64,000 nt of DNA from Actinoplanes ianthinogenes (GCF_018324205.1 NZ_AP023356.1:1860001-1924000); one strand, 5' to 3'. Counted from the first letter of the stretch, positions 18,530 to 27,114 are shown. Made by a program: numbers and translations. Notes: generated by a model not told the origin, from the letters alone.

Positions 18530-19291
18530 ATGAGCAACGACTTCGAGCCGCTCGCGGCCCGGGCCGCGGCGGCCATGCGCAGCGCCGAACTGAGCGGCCA
18601 GGGCGAGGACGACAGCGGGGCGGTGCTGGTCAGGCTCGACGGGAACGGGCGGGTGGCTTCGGTACGGGTGACGCAGCGCTGGCGGGAGCGGGTCGCGGCC
18701 TCGGCGCTGGGGGATGCCGTGGTGGAGGCGGTGCGGGCGGCAGGGATGGCGCGGTTTGCGGCTTGGGGTGCGACGTTCGCCGACGGCGCGCAGCCGGCCG
18801 GGGGCGGCGGGGGTGCGGTCTCCGGTCACGGCTCGGCCTTGGCCTCGGGCTCCGGCTCCGGCTTTGGCAGCGGCGACTTCGCCCGGGAGCTGAGTCGGCT
18901 GGCGACGCGGCGGATGAGCTCGGACGACAGCCGGGTGGCGCTGAGCGAACTCCTGGCGATCCTGGAGGACGTCGAGCAGGGGCTCGACCAGGCGCTCGAC
19001 AGGGTGACGGCGGCGCGGTCGAACAACTACACCGGGCACAGCCCGCGCCGGGACGTGACCGTGACGGTCACCGGGGGCGGCGAGGTGAGCGAGGTGCGTT
19101 ACCACAGCCGCTGGCTGGCCGAGGCGCACGAGGCGAACATCGGCCGGCAGACGGTCGCGGCGTTCCAGGCGGCGTATGCCCTGGCTGCCCGGGACAGCGT
19201 GGACACCGTGATCGCCGAGAGCCGGCTGGGTGCGGCACAACGGGCCGTCCAGGATCCGTTCGAGCTGGCCACCCGGCTGCGGTTGCGGTGA
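18530..19291 (+). CDS. Double YbaB-like protein of the second type VII cassette
   Basis: This 253-residue protein appears to hold two YbaB/EbfC-like units in one chain. The first covers residues 5-85 (VLVRLDGNGRVASVRVT strand pair) and the second about 170-250 (VTVTVTGGGEVSEVRYH). A Gly/Ser-rich linker joins them (SALASGSGSGFGSGD). A fused pair could fold like a YbaB dimer. ATG 18530 has GGGAG a few bases upstream. It heads a co-directional cassette, as the shorter YbaB gene does at 7103. Confidence 0.68.
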   Translation: MSNDFEPLAARAAAAMRSAELSGQGEDDSGAVLVRLDGNGRVASVRVTQRWRERVAASALGDAVVEAVRAAGMARFAAWGATFADGAQPAGGGGGAVSGHGSALASGSGSGFGSGDFARELSRLATRRMSSDDSRVALSELLAILEDVEQGLDQALDRVTAARSNNYTGHSPRRDVTVTVTGGGEVSEVRYHSRWLAEAHEANIGRQTVAAFQAAYALAARDSVDTVIAESRLGAAQRAVQDPFELATRLRLR

Positions 19292-19309
19292 GCGGGGAGG
19301 CACGGGCAG

Positions 19310-19627
19310 ATGACATTACGGGTGGCGCTCGACGCCCTGCGACACGACGCGGACACCTGGGAACGCGTCTCACACGTGACGAAACTGGCGGCGGACGAGG
19401 CGAGCGGGCTCGGGCTGACCGCGCACGAGGTCTCCGAGATGGTCGCCCGGACCCCGTTCCTCGCGACCTATCAGGAGATCCAGGAGAAGACCGCGCGGTT
19501 GCTGGCGCAGGCCGGGGAGAAGACCCTCGACCTCTGCGTGACCCTGCACCGAGTCGCCGACCTTTACGAACGCAACGACGAGGACGCGGCCGAGCAGTTG
19601 AAAGGGGTGTGGGACGTCCATGAGTGA
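19310..19627 (+). CDS. EspC-like type VII secretion-associated small protein
   Basis: This 105-residue helical protein is the positional equivalent of the 7477 gene. It has paired helices rich in Ala/Asp/Glu (VALDALRHDADTWERVS) and a C-terminal YERNDEDAAEQL. It lies 18 bp after the double-YbaB gene, and its stop lies inside the next gene (8-base overlap). A role as co-secreted partner or chaperone is inferred from the cassette layout. Confidence 0.6.
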   Translation: MTLRVALDALRHDADTWERVSHVTKLAADEASGLGLTAHEVSEMVARTPFLATYQEIQEKTARLLAQAGEKTLDLCVTLHRVADLYERNDEDAAEQLKGVWDVHE

Positions 19628-20366
19628 CGCCGCCCTGGCCACCATGGAGGCCGAGCTGATCGGAAAGGTCCTCCACCTGGTGGACCAGATCGAAGAGAAG
19701 ACGCAGCGGTTGCACGCGGCGGTCGCGCGCGGCTTGCCGTTCTTGCCGCCGCCGATGCGGATGCAGGCCACCGGCGCGTGGCAGGAGTTCTGCGACGAGA
19801 TGACGAACTACTGGAACTTCTGGCGCGATGTCTTCGCGAACATGGGCTCGCCGTCGCAGCTCAAGACGATCGCCTACACCTGGTCCGATCGAGTCGGCAG
19901 CCCGGTGAGCAGTCAGGTGCAAGCCGTGGACGCCGGGCAGTTGACCGTCGACGACAACTGGGACGGCGACGCCGCCAAGGCCTATCGCGACTTGCTTCCG
20001 GCGCAGAAGGACGCGCTCACCCAGATCAAGGCGACCCTCACCGATGCCATCGGGGATTCGCTCAACAGCATCGCGGACGCCATCCGGGTCTTCTGGGGCA
20101 CGATGATCGCCACGTGTGTGCCCCTGGTCGGCGGGCTCATCGGCGCCATCGGCGCCTCCGGAACCATCATCGGCATCCCGGCCGCCGTCGTGGCCGTGCT
20201 CGGTGCCGTGATCACCGCGTCGATCGGGATGAACATCGCCATCGCGATGCTCAAGTCCTCGTCGGAGTCCGCCAGTTCGAAGTTGCGCCAGAAACTCGGT
20301 GAGGACACGGCCTTCGGTGGAGGTCAGTGGCCGCCGACCGCCACCGGTGGCCCGCCCCTGCGATGA
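19620..20366 (+). CDS. WXG-type protein, first copy of a tandem pair
   Basis: The protein has 248 residues. The WXG turn appears as NWDGDAAKAYRDLL at about residue 105. Hydrophobic segments follow (MIATCVPLVGGLIGAIGAS; VVAVLGAVITASIGMNIAI) and the C-terminal tail is FGGGQWPPTATGGPPLR. Its closest relative in the window is the gene at 20888, which shares both ends nearly residue for residue. The C terminus has no toxin domain, so it may be a structural or membrane-inserting substrate. Confidence 0.68.
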   Translation: MSDAALATMEAELIGKVLHLVDQIEEKTQRLHAAVARGLPFLPPPMRMQATGAWQEFCDEMTNYWNFWRDVFANMGSPSQLKTIAYTWSDRVGSPVSSQVQAVDAGQLTVDDNWDGDAAKAYRDLLPAQKDALTQIKATLTDAIGDSLNSIADAIRVFWGTMIATCVPLVGGLIGAIGASGTIIGIPAAVVAVLGAVITASIGMNIAIAMLKSSSESASSKLRQKLGEDTAFGGGQWPPTATGGPPLR

Positions 20367-20391
20367 CGACAGCATTGGAGAACCGATCGTG

Positions 20392-20832
20392 ATGACCGGA
20401 GCGCCGACGATCCGCCACCCGCGACTCCTGACCCGTGCCTGGCTGGTCCTGCTGCTGCTCAGCAACCTCGCCATCGCCGCCATCGGCTTGCAGGTCCTGA
20501 ACGAGCAGCGGCACGGTTCCGGGACGACTCCCGACACCGGCGCACTCGAGATGTGGGGGGTCAGCGCCGCGATCGGCGTGGTGACGGTGGCGCTGGCACT
20601 GGTCGCGAGCTTCGCCGGCCGGGCCGGTCGAGGCATGAGTGACATCGCCTGGGGGGTGGCGTGGCTGCGGCTCATCGCCCTGCCCGTCGTCGCGGTGAGC
20701 ATCGCCGCGAGTTTCGGCCTCAACGGCCTGAGCGGTGGCTTCGTCGTCGTCGTGGCCATCGCCGAGGCCGCCACGACGCTGGTCTGCGCGGGCGCCGTGC
20801 GCCGCCAGTGCATGCGGCTGGCAGGCGCCTGA
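20392..20832 (+). CDS. Four-helix membrane protein, first copy of a tandem pair
   Basis: This 146-residue integral membrane protein has four predicted helices (LLLLSNLAIAAIGLQVL; SAAIGVVTVALALVASF; LRLIALPVVAVSIAASF; VVVVAIAEAATTLVC). The family is not recognised. It lies 25 bp downstream of the WXG gene at 19620 and is repeated as the gene at 21657. The fixed pairing suggests a partner, possibly an immunity or anchoring protein for the WXG protein. Confidence 0.6.
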   Translation: MTGAPTIRHPRLLTRAWLVLLLLSNLAIAAIGLQVLNEQRHGSGTTPDTGALEMWGVSAAIGVVTVALALVASFAGRAGRGMSDIAWGVAWLRLIALPVVAVSIAASFGLNGLSGGFVVVVAIAEAATTLVCAGAVRRQCMRLAGA

Positions 20833-20887
20833 CCGTCTGCCGGTCGTCCGAATCCGGGTCAGGAACTGGAGGGAGTGTGGGAGGTCC

Positions 20888-21631
20888 ATGAGTGACGCGG
20901 CACTGGCCACCATGGAGGCCGAACTGATCGGGAAGATCCTGCGGCTGGTGGACCAGATCGAAGAGAAGACCCGGCTGTTGCATCAGGCTGTCGAGCGAGG
21001 GCTGCCGTTCCTGCCGCCACCTATGCGGATGCAGGCCACCTCCGGCTGGCAGCGATTCTGCGACGAGATGGCGGACTGGTGGAGGTTCTGGCGAGAGGTC
21101 GCCGTCAATCCCGGTTCGCCGTCGAGGCTCAGGGATCTGGCGGCCGCCTGGACCGAGCGGGTCGGCGGCCCGGTCAGCGGCGAGGTGCCGACGGTCGATG
21201 CCGGACGCCTGAGTGTCGACGACAACTGGGACGGTGACGCCGCAACCGCCTACCGTGCGCTGCTCCCGGCGCAGAAGGATGCCCTGACGCAGATCAAGAC
21301 GACGCTGACCGACAGCATCACCGACGCGCTCGACGGCATCGCCAACGATCTCGTCGTCTTCTGGACCGCGCTGATCGTCATGATCGTGCCCCTGATCGCC
21401 GGGATCGCCGGCGCGATCTCCACCTCGTCGACCGTGATCGGCATTCCCGTCGGCGTCTTCATCGCGCTCGGCACCGCGGCGACCGCGGCCGTGGCGCTGA
21501 ATGTGGCCATCATGATCCTCAAGTCGTCGGTCGACTCGAGGACCACGAAACTGCGTCAGAAGCTCGGTGAGGACACGGTTTTCGGGGGCGGCTGGCCGCC
21601 GACCGCGACCGGCGGGCCGCCCCTTCGATGA
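20888..21631 (+). CDS. WXG-type protein, second copy of a tandem pair
   Basis: This 247-residue paralogue of the 19620 gene has the same MSDAALATMEAELIGK start, the WXG turn in NWDGDAATAYRALL, two C-terminal hydrophobic stretches, and the same GGWPPTATGGPPLR tail. The middle of the protein (helices around residues 50-100 and the hydrophobic region) is the most diverged part, suggesting selection on the exposed section after duplication. It starts at ATG 20888, behind GGGAGGTCC. Confidence 0.68.
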   Translation: MSDAALATMEAELIGKILRLVDQIEEKTRLLHQAVERGLPFLPPPMRMQATSGWQRFCDEMADWWRFWREVAVNPGSPSRLRDLAAAWTERVGGPVSGEVPTVDAGRLSVDDNWDGDAATAYRALLPAQKDALTQIKTTLTDSITDALDGIANDLVVFWTALIVMIVPLIAGIAGAISTSSTVIGIPVGVFIALGTAATAAVALNVAIMILKSSVDSRTTKLRQKLGEDTVFGGGWPPTATGGPPLR

Positions 21632-21656
21632 CGAGAGGACAGGAGACCCGACCGCG

Positions 21657-22127
21657 ATGACCGAATTATCGAGGACTCGCCCTTCGCACCCGTTGACCCG
21701 TGCCGGCCTCGTCGTACTGCTCTGCTACGACGCCGCGGTCGCCGTCATCGGCTTCCTGTTCCTGTACGACCAGCAGGACGGGTTCATGCGGACCGCCGAG
21801 GTGGCGCCGTTCAACCTGTGGGCGGTCAGTTCCGCGGTCGGGGTCGTCACGCTCGGGCTGAGCTTGCGGGCAAGCCTCGTGGGCCGGGCCGCCCGGGGCG
21901 CCGGCGATCTCGCTTGGGGACTGGCCTGGATCCGGCTTCTCAACCTGCCCGTCTTCGTGTTCATGATCGCCGTCGGCTTCGGCATCGACGGCCCGGGCAA
22001 TCTCATGGCCATCATGCTGACCGTCATCGAGTCGGTGACGACCTTCGTCTGCACGGTTGCGGTTCGCCGGCAGCTCCGCAGGGACGCACAGCGGGCCGGA
22101 GAGGCCTGGGCACCTCCGGCGCGTTGA
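21657..22127 (+). CDS. Four-helix membrane protein, second copy of a tandem pair
   Basis: This 156-residue paralogue of the 20392 gene has the same order of four hydrophobic helices, and both share a D[IL]AWGxAW[IL]R loop. The start at ATG 21657 lies 25 bp after the 20888 stop, the same spacing as in the first copy. It ends the cassette. Function is unknown. Confidence 0.6.
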   Translation: MTELSRTRPSHPLTRAGLVVLLCYDAAVAVIGFLFLYDQQDGFMRTAEVAPFNLWAVSSAVGVVTLGLSLRASLVGRAARGAGDLAWGLAWIRLLNLPVFVFMIAVGFGIDGPGNLMAIMLTVIESVTTFVCTVAVRRQLRRDAQRAGEAWAPPAR

Positions 22128-22212
22128 GGCCTTCCGGGTCGGCGGCCGAGGTGCGACGCCCGCCGCACCCGGCTCGTGCCGCAGGGTTCGGCCGTGGCGC
22201 TGCCCGCCGGGG

Positions 22213-23247
22213 TCAGCCGATCAGGGTGGCGAGGTCTGCCTCGCTGCCGCGGAAGGCGTTGCCGTCGCAGGTGTGCTGTCCGCCGATCACCGCGTCCGAG
22301 GAGAACTGGAGGATGGCCGGGGTACGCCCGCTGTACGCCCCCCACCCGGGATGCTTCCCCTGCTGGGTGCGCTGCCACTCGGTACGCCAGTGCGCCGGCG
22401 CCCCGGATCCGCGGTAGTCGGACGCCCAGAGCGGGTCGGTGCCCGGGATGCTGTCCCCGTACGCCCACTTCGGCGCGTAGTGGAACCCGACCGGTTTCCC
22501 GGTCCGCCGGTTCAGCTCGGCCAGCAGCGCCGCCCCGGTCTTCGGGCTGACGTGGTCGTAGACGACGCCCTTGGAGTCCTTCCAGATCTCGGTGTCCACC
22601 TGCCAGCGGAACCGGTCGTGCCCGATCAGCCCGGACGCCTGCGCGTTGAGCGTGTCGATGGCGAACTCGGCCTGGTCGGCGACCGGCCGCCCGGACCGGG
22701 CCACCACGTACGCGCCGAACCACACCATCCCCGCGTCGCGCGCCGCCTTCAGCATGTCCCCGCAGCGTTTGTGCACCGTCCGGCCGCCGGGACCCCACTC
22801 GCTGACCTTGTGCGTGAAGAAGCGGATCCCCTCGCCGTAGGCCGCCCCGACATGCCCGGTGCGCATCCCCCGCCCGTAGTCGAAGTCGGACGCGTCCCAC
22901 CCGAAGACGAACCCGCCGCCGGGCGCCAGCGTGGCCGCCTTGAAGAGTTTGGCGAAGTCGTCGGCCCGGATCTCCCCGAAGGACGCGGCGCCGGGCATCT
23001 CGGCCCGCTGGAACGCGGTCACCGCGTCGGCCGTCAGCTTGCCGAACAGCCCGTCCGCCCAGGACGCACCCGGGTCGGTCACCCCCGGCACGTACCCCTT
23101 CCGGATCAGCTGCCGCTGAATCTCCCTGACCCACACCTTCTCGTCCGCCGTGGTGCCGCCGTGCGCCTGCGCCGGACCGCCGAGCGGACCGAAGTAGTGC
23201 CCGCCCGGCAGCGGCCAGGTCGTCGAGAACCCGGGAAGCTGCGCCAT
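22213..23247 (-). CDS. Peptidoglycan-binding plus GH25-like muramidase
   Basis: This 344-residue putative cell-wall hydrolase has residues 38-85 with a peptidoglycan-binding fold (VREIQRQLIRKGYVPG ... LTADAVTAFQ). From about residue 113 the sequence follows a GH25-type barrel (FGWDASDFDYGRG, FWxxHK-like strand, FQVDTEIWKD-like acidic strand, ILQFSSDAVIGG near the end). No signal peptide is visible, as in phage-type endolysins or proteins exported by a non-Sec route. It lies next to the type VII cassette on the opposite strand. Confidence 0.75.
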   Translation of the reverse strand: MAQLPGFSTTWPLPGGHYFGPLGGPAQAHGGTTADEKVWVREIQRQLIRKGYVPGVTDPGASWADGLFGKLTADAVTAFQRAEMPGAASFGEIRADDFAKLFKAATLAPGGGFVFGWDASDFDYGRGMRTGHVGAAYGEGIRFFTHKVSEWGPGGRTVHKRCGDMLKAARDAGMVWFGAYVVARSGRPVADQAEFAIDTLNAQASGLIGHDRFRWQVDTEIWKDSKGVVYDHVSPKTGAALLAELNRRTGKPVGFHYAPKWAYGDSIPGTDPLWASDYRGSGAPAHWRTEWQRTQQGKHPGWGAYSGRTPAILQFSSDAVIGGQHTCDGNAFRGSEADLATLIG

Positions 23248-23307
23248 CCCCCGACTCTCGGCGCTCCCCGCGCGAGATCGGCAGCCTTCTGTCCTCGATC
23301 CAGCCTC

Positions 23308-23350
23308 TTGAGCAATCGCTCAAAACTGCTAGGTTTGAGCAGTCGCTCAA
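23308..23350. promoter_or_regulatory. Twin palindromic operator upstream of the SRPBCC gene
   Basis: Two near-identical 16-bp palindromes, TTGAGCAATCGCTCAA (23308-23323) and TTGAGCAGTCGCTCAA (23335-23350), lie with centres 27 bp apart just ahead of the ribosome site of the gene at 23367. The half-site TTGAGC and the length are typical of TetR-family operators. The regulator is not adjacent. Confidence 0.75.
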
Positions 23351-23366
23351 CTCGGAGGGAGGTGCG

Positions 23367-24038
23367 GTGGCCAGGATCTATGTCGAGACGACCATCGCCA
23401 CCACGCTGGATCGTGTCTGGCACGCGACGCAGGACCACCGCCTGCATCCCCGCTGGGACGCCCGCTTCGGCCGCATCGACCCGGTGCCGGGCAGCGTCCC
23501 GGCCACCTTCACCTACGCCACGGCGGGGATCGCCGGTCACGGCGTGCACAGCGGTGAGCGGCACCGGCATGGCGGCGGCGCGGTGTCCACGCTGCGGTTC
23601 GGCTCCGCCGACCGGCGTTCGCCGATCCGGGAGGGTTCCGGCTATTGGCGGTACGTTCCGGTTCCCGGCGGTGTCCGCTTCCTGACCGGTTATGCCTACC
23701 GCACCCGGTGGGGCTCCGCCGGCCGGCTGGCCGACCTGGTCTTCGGGCCGGCGTTCGGCTGGGCCACCGCCTGGTCGTTCGACCGGCTGCGGATCTGGCT
23801 GGAGCACGGCGTCACCCCGGAGCGGGCCCGCCGGCACGCCGTGGCCGAGCTGCTGCTCCGCGCCTCGCTGATCGCCGTCGCGTCGGCCTCCGGCGGCGGC
23901 CCGCCGGCCGTGCTGCTCGCGACGGCACTCGCGCTCGCAATTCCGCCACACCCGCTCACCCCCGCGGCCCGCCGGTGCCGCCGGCGGCCAGGAAAGGAAA
24001 ACCGTCGTGACCTCGGTCTTCGAACAAGCTCTCGGTGA
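23367..24038 (+). CDS. SRPBCC-fold protein
   Basis: This 223-residue protein has an N-terminal START/polyketide-cyclase-like fold (VETTIATTLDRVWHATQDHRLHPRWDARF), which binds hydrophobic ligands. A C-terminal hydrophobic helix (LLLRASLIAVASAS ... AVLLATALALAI) may anchor it. It starts at GTG 23367 behind GGAGGGAGG. Its promoter carries two TTGAGC palindromes, so it is probably repressed until an inducer appears. The downstream gene begins inside its last 32 bases. Confidence 0.75.
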   Translation: MARIYVETTIATTLDRVWHATQDHRLHPRWDARFGRIDPVPGSVPATFTYATAGIAGHGVHSGERHRHGGGAVSTLRFGSADRRSPIREGSGYWRYVPVPGGVRFLTGYAYRTRWGSAGRLADLVFGPAFGWATAWSFDRLRIWLEHGVTPERARRHAVAELLLRASLIAVASASGGGPPAVLLATALALAIPPHPLTPAARRCRRRPGKENRRDLGLRTSSR

Positions 24039-24675
24039 CGACTTCGGTCGCCTGCACCCGCGGCTGCAACGCCGGTTCGGCGTCGACGGCGAGCGCGACC
24101 AGGGCTGCGTCGGCACCGGCGTGATGAACCGGGTCTGGCGCGGCCCCGGGTTCACCGCGCCGTTCCTGCACCTCGGCACGCTGCGGCACGTGCTGTTCCC
24201 GGAGACCGGCACCGGCATCCCGTTCACCATCGAGAACTACGCCTACCGCGACACCTACGACCGCCCGACGCTCACCTTCGTCCGCACCTTCCAGGTCCGC
24301 CCGCACCGCCGCCGCCGCTTCGACGCCACGATGGTCTACCACCCGGGGCGGGACGTGATCATCGATTACCTGGGCACCACCCAGCACATCGCCGTCGACC
24401 TGGACGTCTCCGTCGACAGCAGCGGCGGCCTGCACCTCCGCAGCGGCGCACAGACGTTCCGCGGCGGCCTCCCCTGTCCGCGAGCGATCACCGGCGACGC
24501 CGAGGTCCACGAGTGGTGGGACGAGAAATCGGACCGCTTCCGCATCCAGGTCACGGTCACCAACCGCCGCTTCGGCCCGCTGTTCGGCTATTACGGCAGC
24601 TTCACCGCCGCCTACGCCCCGGCCGGCGCCCCGGTCCCGGCCGCCGTCCGCCCCCTGCGCGAAAACCACTCCTGA
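24007..24675 (+). CDS. DUF4166 domain protein
   Basis: This 222-residue protein matches DUF4166: N-terminal LHPRLQRRFG, internal FPETGTGIPFTIENYAY, then VDGxVxLxSG-like beta strands and a C-terminal RFGPLFGYYGSF. DUF4166 often occurs with SRPBCC proteins, as here. GTG 24007 has AGGAAAGG upstream and overlaps the previous gene by 32 bases, so the two are co-translated under the same operator pair. The biochemical role is unknown. Confidence 0.75.
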   Translation: MTSVFEQALGDDFGRLHPRLQRRFGVDGERDQGCVGTGVMNRVWRGPGFTAPFLHLGTLRHVLFPETGTGIPFTIENYAYRDTYDRPTLTFVRTFQVRPHRRRRFDATMVYHPGRDVIIDYLGTTQHIAVDLDVSVDSSGGLHLRSGAQTFRGGLPCPRAITGDAEVHEWWDEKSDRFRIQVTVTNRRFGPLFGYYGSFTAAYAPAGAPVPAAVRPLRENHS

Positions 24676-24768
24676 CCACAGAACCGCGGGTGACCGCGAG
24701 GTCCGCCGCTTCGCGCGGGTCGCCGGGCCGCGAGGACGGGCGAGGTTCGCCGGGGATGCGGATCGTCA

Positions 24769-24983
24769 TTTTCCGGTACGACCCGGAGCACCTGGCGACC
24801 GGCTCGCGAGGCCGCGACCGGTCCGGACCGTGGCGCGTGTCGTGCGGGTTCGCTGGTGGGAACGGTTGGTCGACGGCCGGGACTACCGTGCGGGTCGGCG
24901 GACCCGCACGAGTCGCGGTGCGGTCGTGCGGGGGCCGGGCCTCGCGAGCCGACTGCCACGGGGCCCCTCGTCGTACCGGAAAA
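24769..24983. repeat. 215-bp imperfect inverted-repeat element
   Basis: The intergenic region 24676-25036 has no gene but holds two long facing arms. Terminal TTTTCCGGTACGAC (24769-24782) is the exact reverse complement of 24970-24983. GGCTCGCGAGGCC (24801-24813) matches 24938-24950. TCGTGCGGGT (24840-24849) matches 24902-24911. The blocks are spaced symmetrically to within one base, while the segments between them have diverged. A separate perfect 10-bp hairpin (24887-24896 with 24901-24910) sits at the centre. It looks like a MITE-like or structured-RNA element and encodes nothing visible. Confidence 0.7.
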
Positions 24984-25036
24984 GGAACCGGAAACCTGCG
25001 GGCGGCGCCGCGGCAGCGAGGATGGTGGTGATCGCG

Positions 25037-25756
25037 ATGGACAACGTGGAGGGACGGCCGGACTACGGGTTGGACGCGCCGCCGGTGGTCTATGGGTTCG
25101 CGGGGCTCGCCGTGGCCGGCGCCCTGGTCGCCGTGCTCGGGGTGAGCGTCTCGTTCTGGCCGCTGACCGCGCTCGGCGTGCTCTGGCTGGCGACCGGGGC
25201 CCTGACCGCGACCGCCATGGTCCTCTCGTCCCGGATCGGCAAGATCCGGCTGCGGGATCGGCTGCTGGACCGCGAGCGGCTCGCCGACGACGCGGACGTG
25301 CTCGACCTCGGACCGGGCCGCGGCCTGATGCTGCTCGGCGCGGCCGTGCGGGCGCCGCACGGCACCGCGACCGGCATCGACCTGTGGCGGGCCGGTGACC
25401 AGGGCGGCACCAGCCGGGCGAACTGCCTGGCCAACGCCGCACGCCTCGGCGTGACCGGCCGGGTGACCCTGGTCGACGGCGACATGAGCGACCTGCCGTT
25501 CCCGGACGAGTCCTTCGACCTGGTCACCGGCTCGCTGGCGATCCACAACATCGCCGACCGGGCGGCCCGCCGCCGGACCATGGAGGAGGTGCAGCGCGTG
25601 CTGCGGCCCGGCGGACGGCTGCTGCTGATCGATTTCAGCAGGACCGCGGAGTACGCGGCCGATGCCCGGGACGCCGGGCTGGCCGAGGTGCGGCGGTCGG
25701 GCCGCAGTTTCGCGATGTACCCGCCGGCGCGGGTGGTCACCGCGGTCAAGCGGTGA
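25037..25756 (+). CDS. Membrane-anchored class I SAM-dependent methyltransferase
   Basis: This 239-residue protein begins with two hydrophobic segments (VVYGFAGLAVAGALVAVLGV; LTALGVLWLATGALTATAM). A UbiE-type methyltransferase follows: motif I VLDLGPGRGLMLLGAA, acidic motif II region TGIDLW, DGDMSDLPFPDESFD, and LRPGGRLLLIDFS. The substrate is unknown; a membrane lipid or quinone is plausible from the anchor. The start is uncertain (ATG 25037 or ATG 25022). Confidence 0.75.
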   Translation: MDNVEGRPDYGLDAPPVVYGFAGLAVAGALVAVLGVSVSFWPLTALGVLWLATGALTATAMVLSSRIGKIRLRDRLLDRERLADDADVLDLGPGRGLMLLGAAVRAPHGTATGIDLWRAGDQGGTSRANCLANAARLGVTGRVTLVDGDMSDLPFPDESFDLVTGSLAIHNIADRAARRRTMEEVQRVLRPGGRLLLIDFSRTAEYAADARDAGLAEVRRSGRSFAMYPPARVVTAVKR

Positions 25757-25762
25757 CAGCGG

Positions 25763-26584
25763 TCAGCCGGCGGTGCGGAGCTGGCTGGTGTCGGCGAGGC
25801 CGTCGACGATCGCGCGGGCGACCGGGGACGGATCGGAGCCGTCGATGGCGAACCCCTCGGTGAGAACCGCGGGCTGGGCCATCATCCGGGGTTCGGCGCC
25901 GCGGTGCGGCCAGGTCGCGGTGTGCACGATGAACGGGTGGCACAGGTAGACGTCGCCGGCCGCGCCGGTCGCCTCGGCCGTGGTGCGGCAGAAGGTGGAC
26001 GGGCGGAGCAGGGACGGTACGTCGCCGCCCGGCATGCCGGGCTCGCCGCGGGTGGCCAGGGCCGCGGCGGCGTAGCGGTGCGAACCGAGGATCAGCCGGG
26101 TCGGGGCGTCGTCCGGGCCGACGTCGGAGAAGAGGAAGAGGGCGAGCAGGCCGCGGGCCTTCGAGTGGACGTTGGCCCAGTACTCGCTGCCGCCCCACCA
26201 GGAACCCTCGATGTGCCAGCCGACCTCGCCCGGATACTCCTCGGACGGGAACCGGACCGGGATGGTGCCACCGACGTGGGGATGCGCGGCCCAGCGACCG
26301 GGACCGATCAGCTCGTCGTAGGCGGCGCCGAGCTCCGGCGAGGACGCCGCGCGCCGGAACGGTTCGCCCTCGGGCGTGTTGATCCTGATCAGCGGGGGTC
26401 GCCAGGTGCCGCGGTCCGCGGCGCGCACCCCGTGCTCACCGAGCCGCGCCCAGATGATCTCCCGGCAGCCGGCCGCGGTGTCCGCGTCGAACGCGCCCCG
26501 CACCACGGTGTAGCCGTCCCGCACGAATCCGTCGACATCCACGCGCCCCATCGTGGCCGGGCACCCGATCGGTGTCGACGCCAT
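25763..26584 (-). CDS. Phytanoyl-CoA dioxygenase (PhyH) family protein
   Basis: This 273-residue 2-oxoglutarate/Fe(II)-type oxygenase starts near DGFVRDGYTVVRGAFD. It has VGWHIEGSWW at the first metal site and VHTATWPHRG at the distal His site. The first motif reads H-x-E rather than the usual H-x-D; Glu can serve in some relatives. The substrate is unknown. It converges on the methyltransferase with six bases between stops. ATG 26551 is an alternative start. Confidence 0.72.
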   Translation of the reverse strand: MASTPIGCPATMGRVDVDGFVRDGYTVVRGAFDADTAAGCREIIWARLGEHGVRAADRGTWRPPLIRINTPEGEPFRRAASSPELGAAYDELIGPGRWAAHPHVGGTIPVRFPSEEYPGEVGWHIEGSWWGGSEYWANVHSKARGLLALFLFSDVGPDDAPTRLILGSHRYAAAALATRGEPGMPGGDVPSLLRPSTFCRTTAEATGAAGDVYLCHPFIVHTATWPHRGAEPRMMAQPAVLTEGFAIDGSDPSPVARAIVDGLADTSQLRTAG

Positions 26585-26628
26585 TACCGGGGTGCATGAT
26601 CTAGTGCAGGTAGCGGAATGGGGAGTGG

Positions 26629-27111
26629 ATGTCTGAGGCGTCGCTGGCCGTGTTCGACGTGGACGGGGTGGTCGCCGACGTGCGGCACCGGCTGCGGCAC
26701 ATCGCGAACGGGCGGAAGAACTGGGCGGCCTTCTTCGCCGCCGCCGACCGGGACCCGGCGCTGAGTGACGGGGTCGAGCTGGTGCACGAGTTCGCCCGGG
26801 ACCACGATCTGGTCTGGCTCACCGGGCGGCCCGAGCACCTGCGGCCGGTGACCGAGCGCTGGTTCGCCCGGCACGGCCTGCCGGCCGGGCGGCTGCTGAT
26901 GCGGCCGGAGCACGACCGGCGACCGGCCAAGGACTACAAGGCCGACCGCCTGCACGGCCTGGCCGCGGACCGGACCATCGCGGTGATCGTCGACGACGAC
27001 CCGGACGTGGTGCGCCGGTTGAAACGCGACGGCTTCCCGGTCCGCCTGGCCGACTGGGTCCCGCACGAGAAGACGCTGCGCCAGGCCCAGGAACGCGACG
27101 GCCGTACCTGA
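26629..27111 (+). CDS. HAD-superfamily phosphatase domain protein
   Basis: This 160-residue protein has the HAD signature DVDGVVADV at residues 10-18, where the two Asp residues act as nucleophile and acid/base. LVWLTGRPEHLRP carries the motif II Thr. Motif III is KDYKADRL, and motif IV is IVDDDPDVV. The shape resembles polynucleotide-kinase 3'-phosphatase-like and acid phosphatase-like HADs. It is a lone gene divergent from the PhyH gene. Confidence 0.78.
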   Translation: MSEASLAVFDVDGVVADVRHRLRHIANGRKNWAAFFAAADRDPALSDGVELVHEFARDHDLVWLTGRPEHLRPVTERWFARHGLPAGRLLMRPEHDRRPAKDYKADRLHGLAADRTIAVIVDDDPDVVRRLKRDGFPVRLADWVPHEKTLRQAQERDGRT

Positions 27112-27114
27112 CGG

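Noticed and set aside
22150..22169. Six-pair hairpin between the type VII cassette and the muramidase gene
   Set aside because: The stem is short with an eight-base loop and no U tract, at the level expected by chance in this composition.
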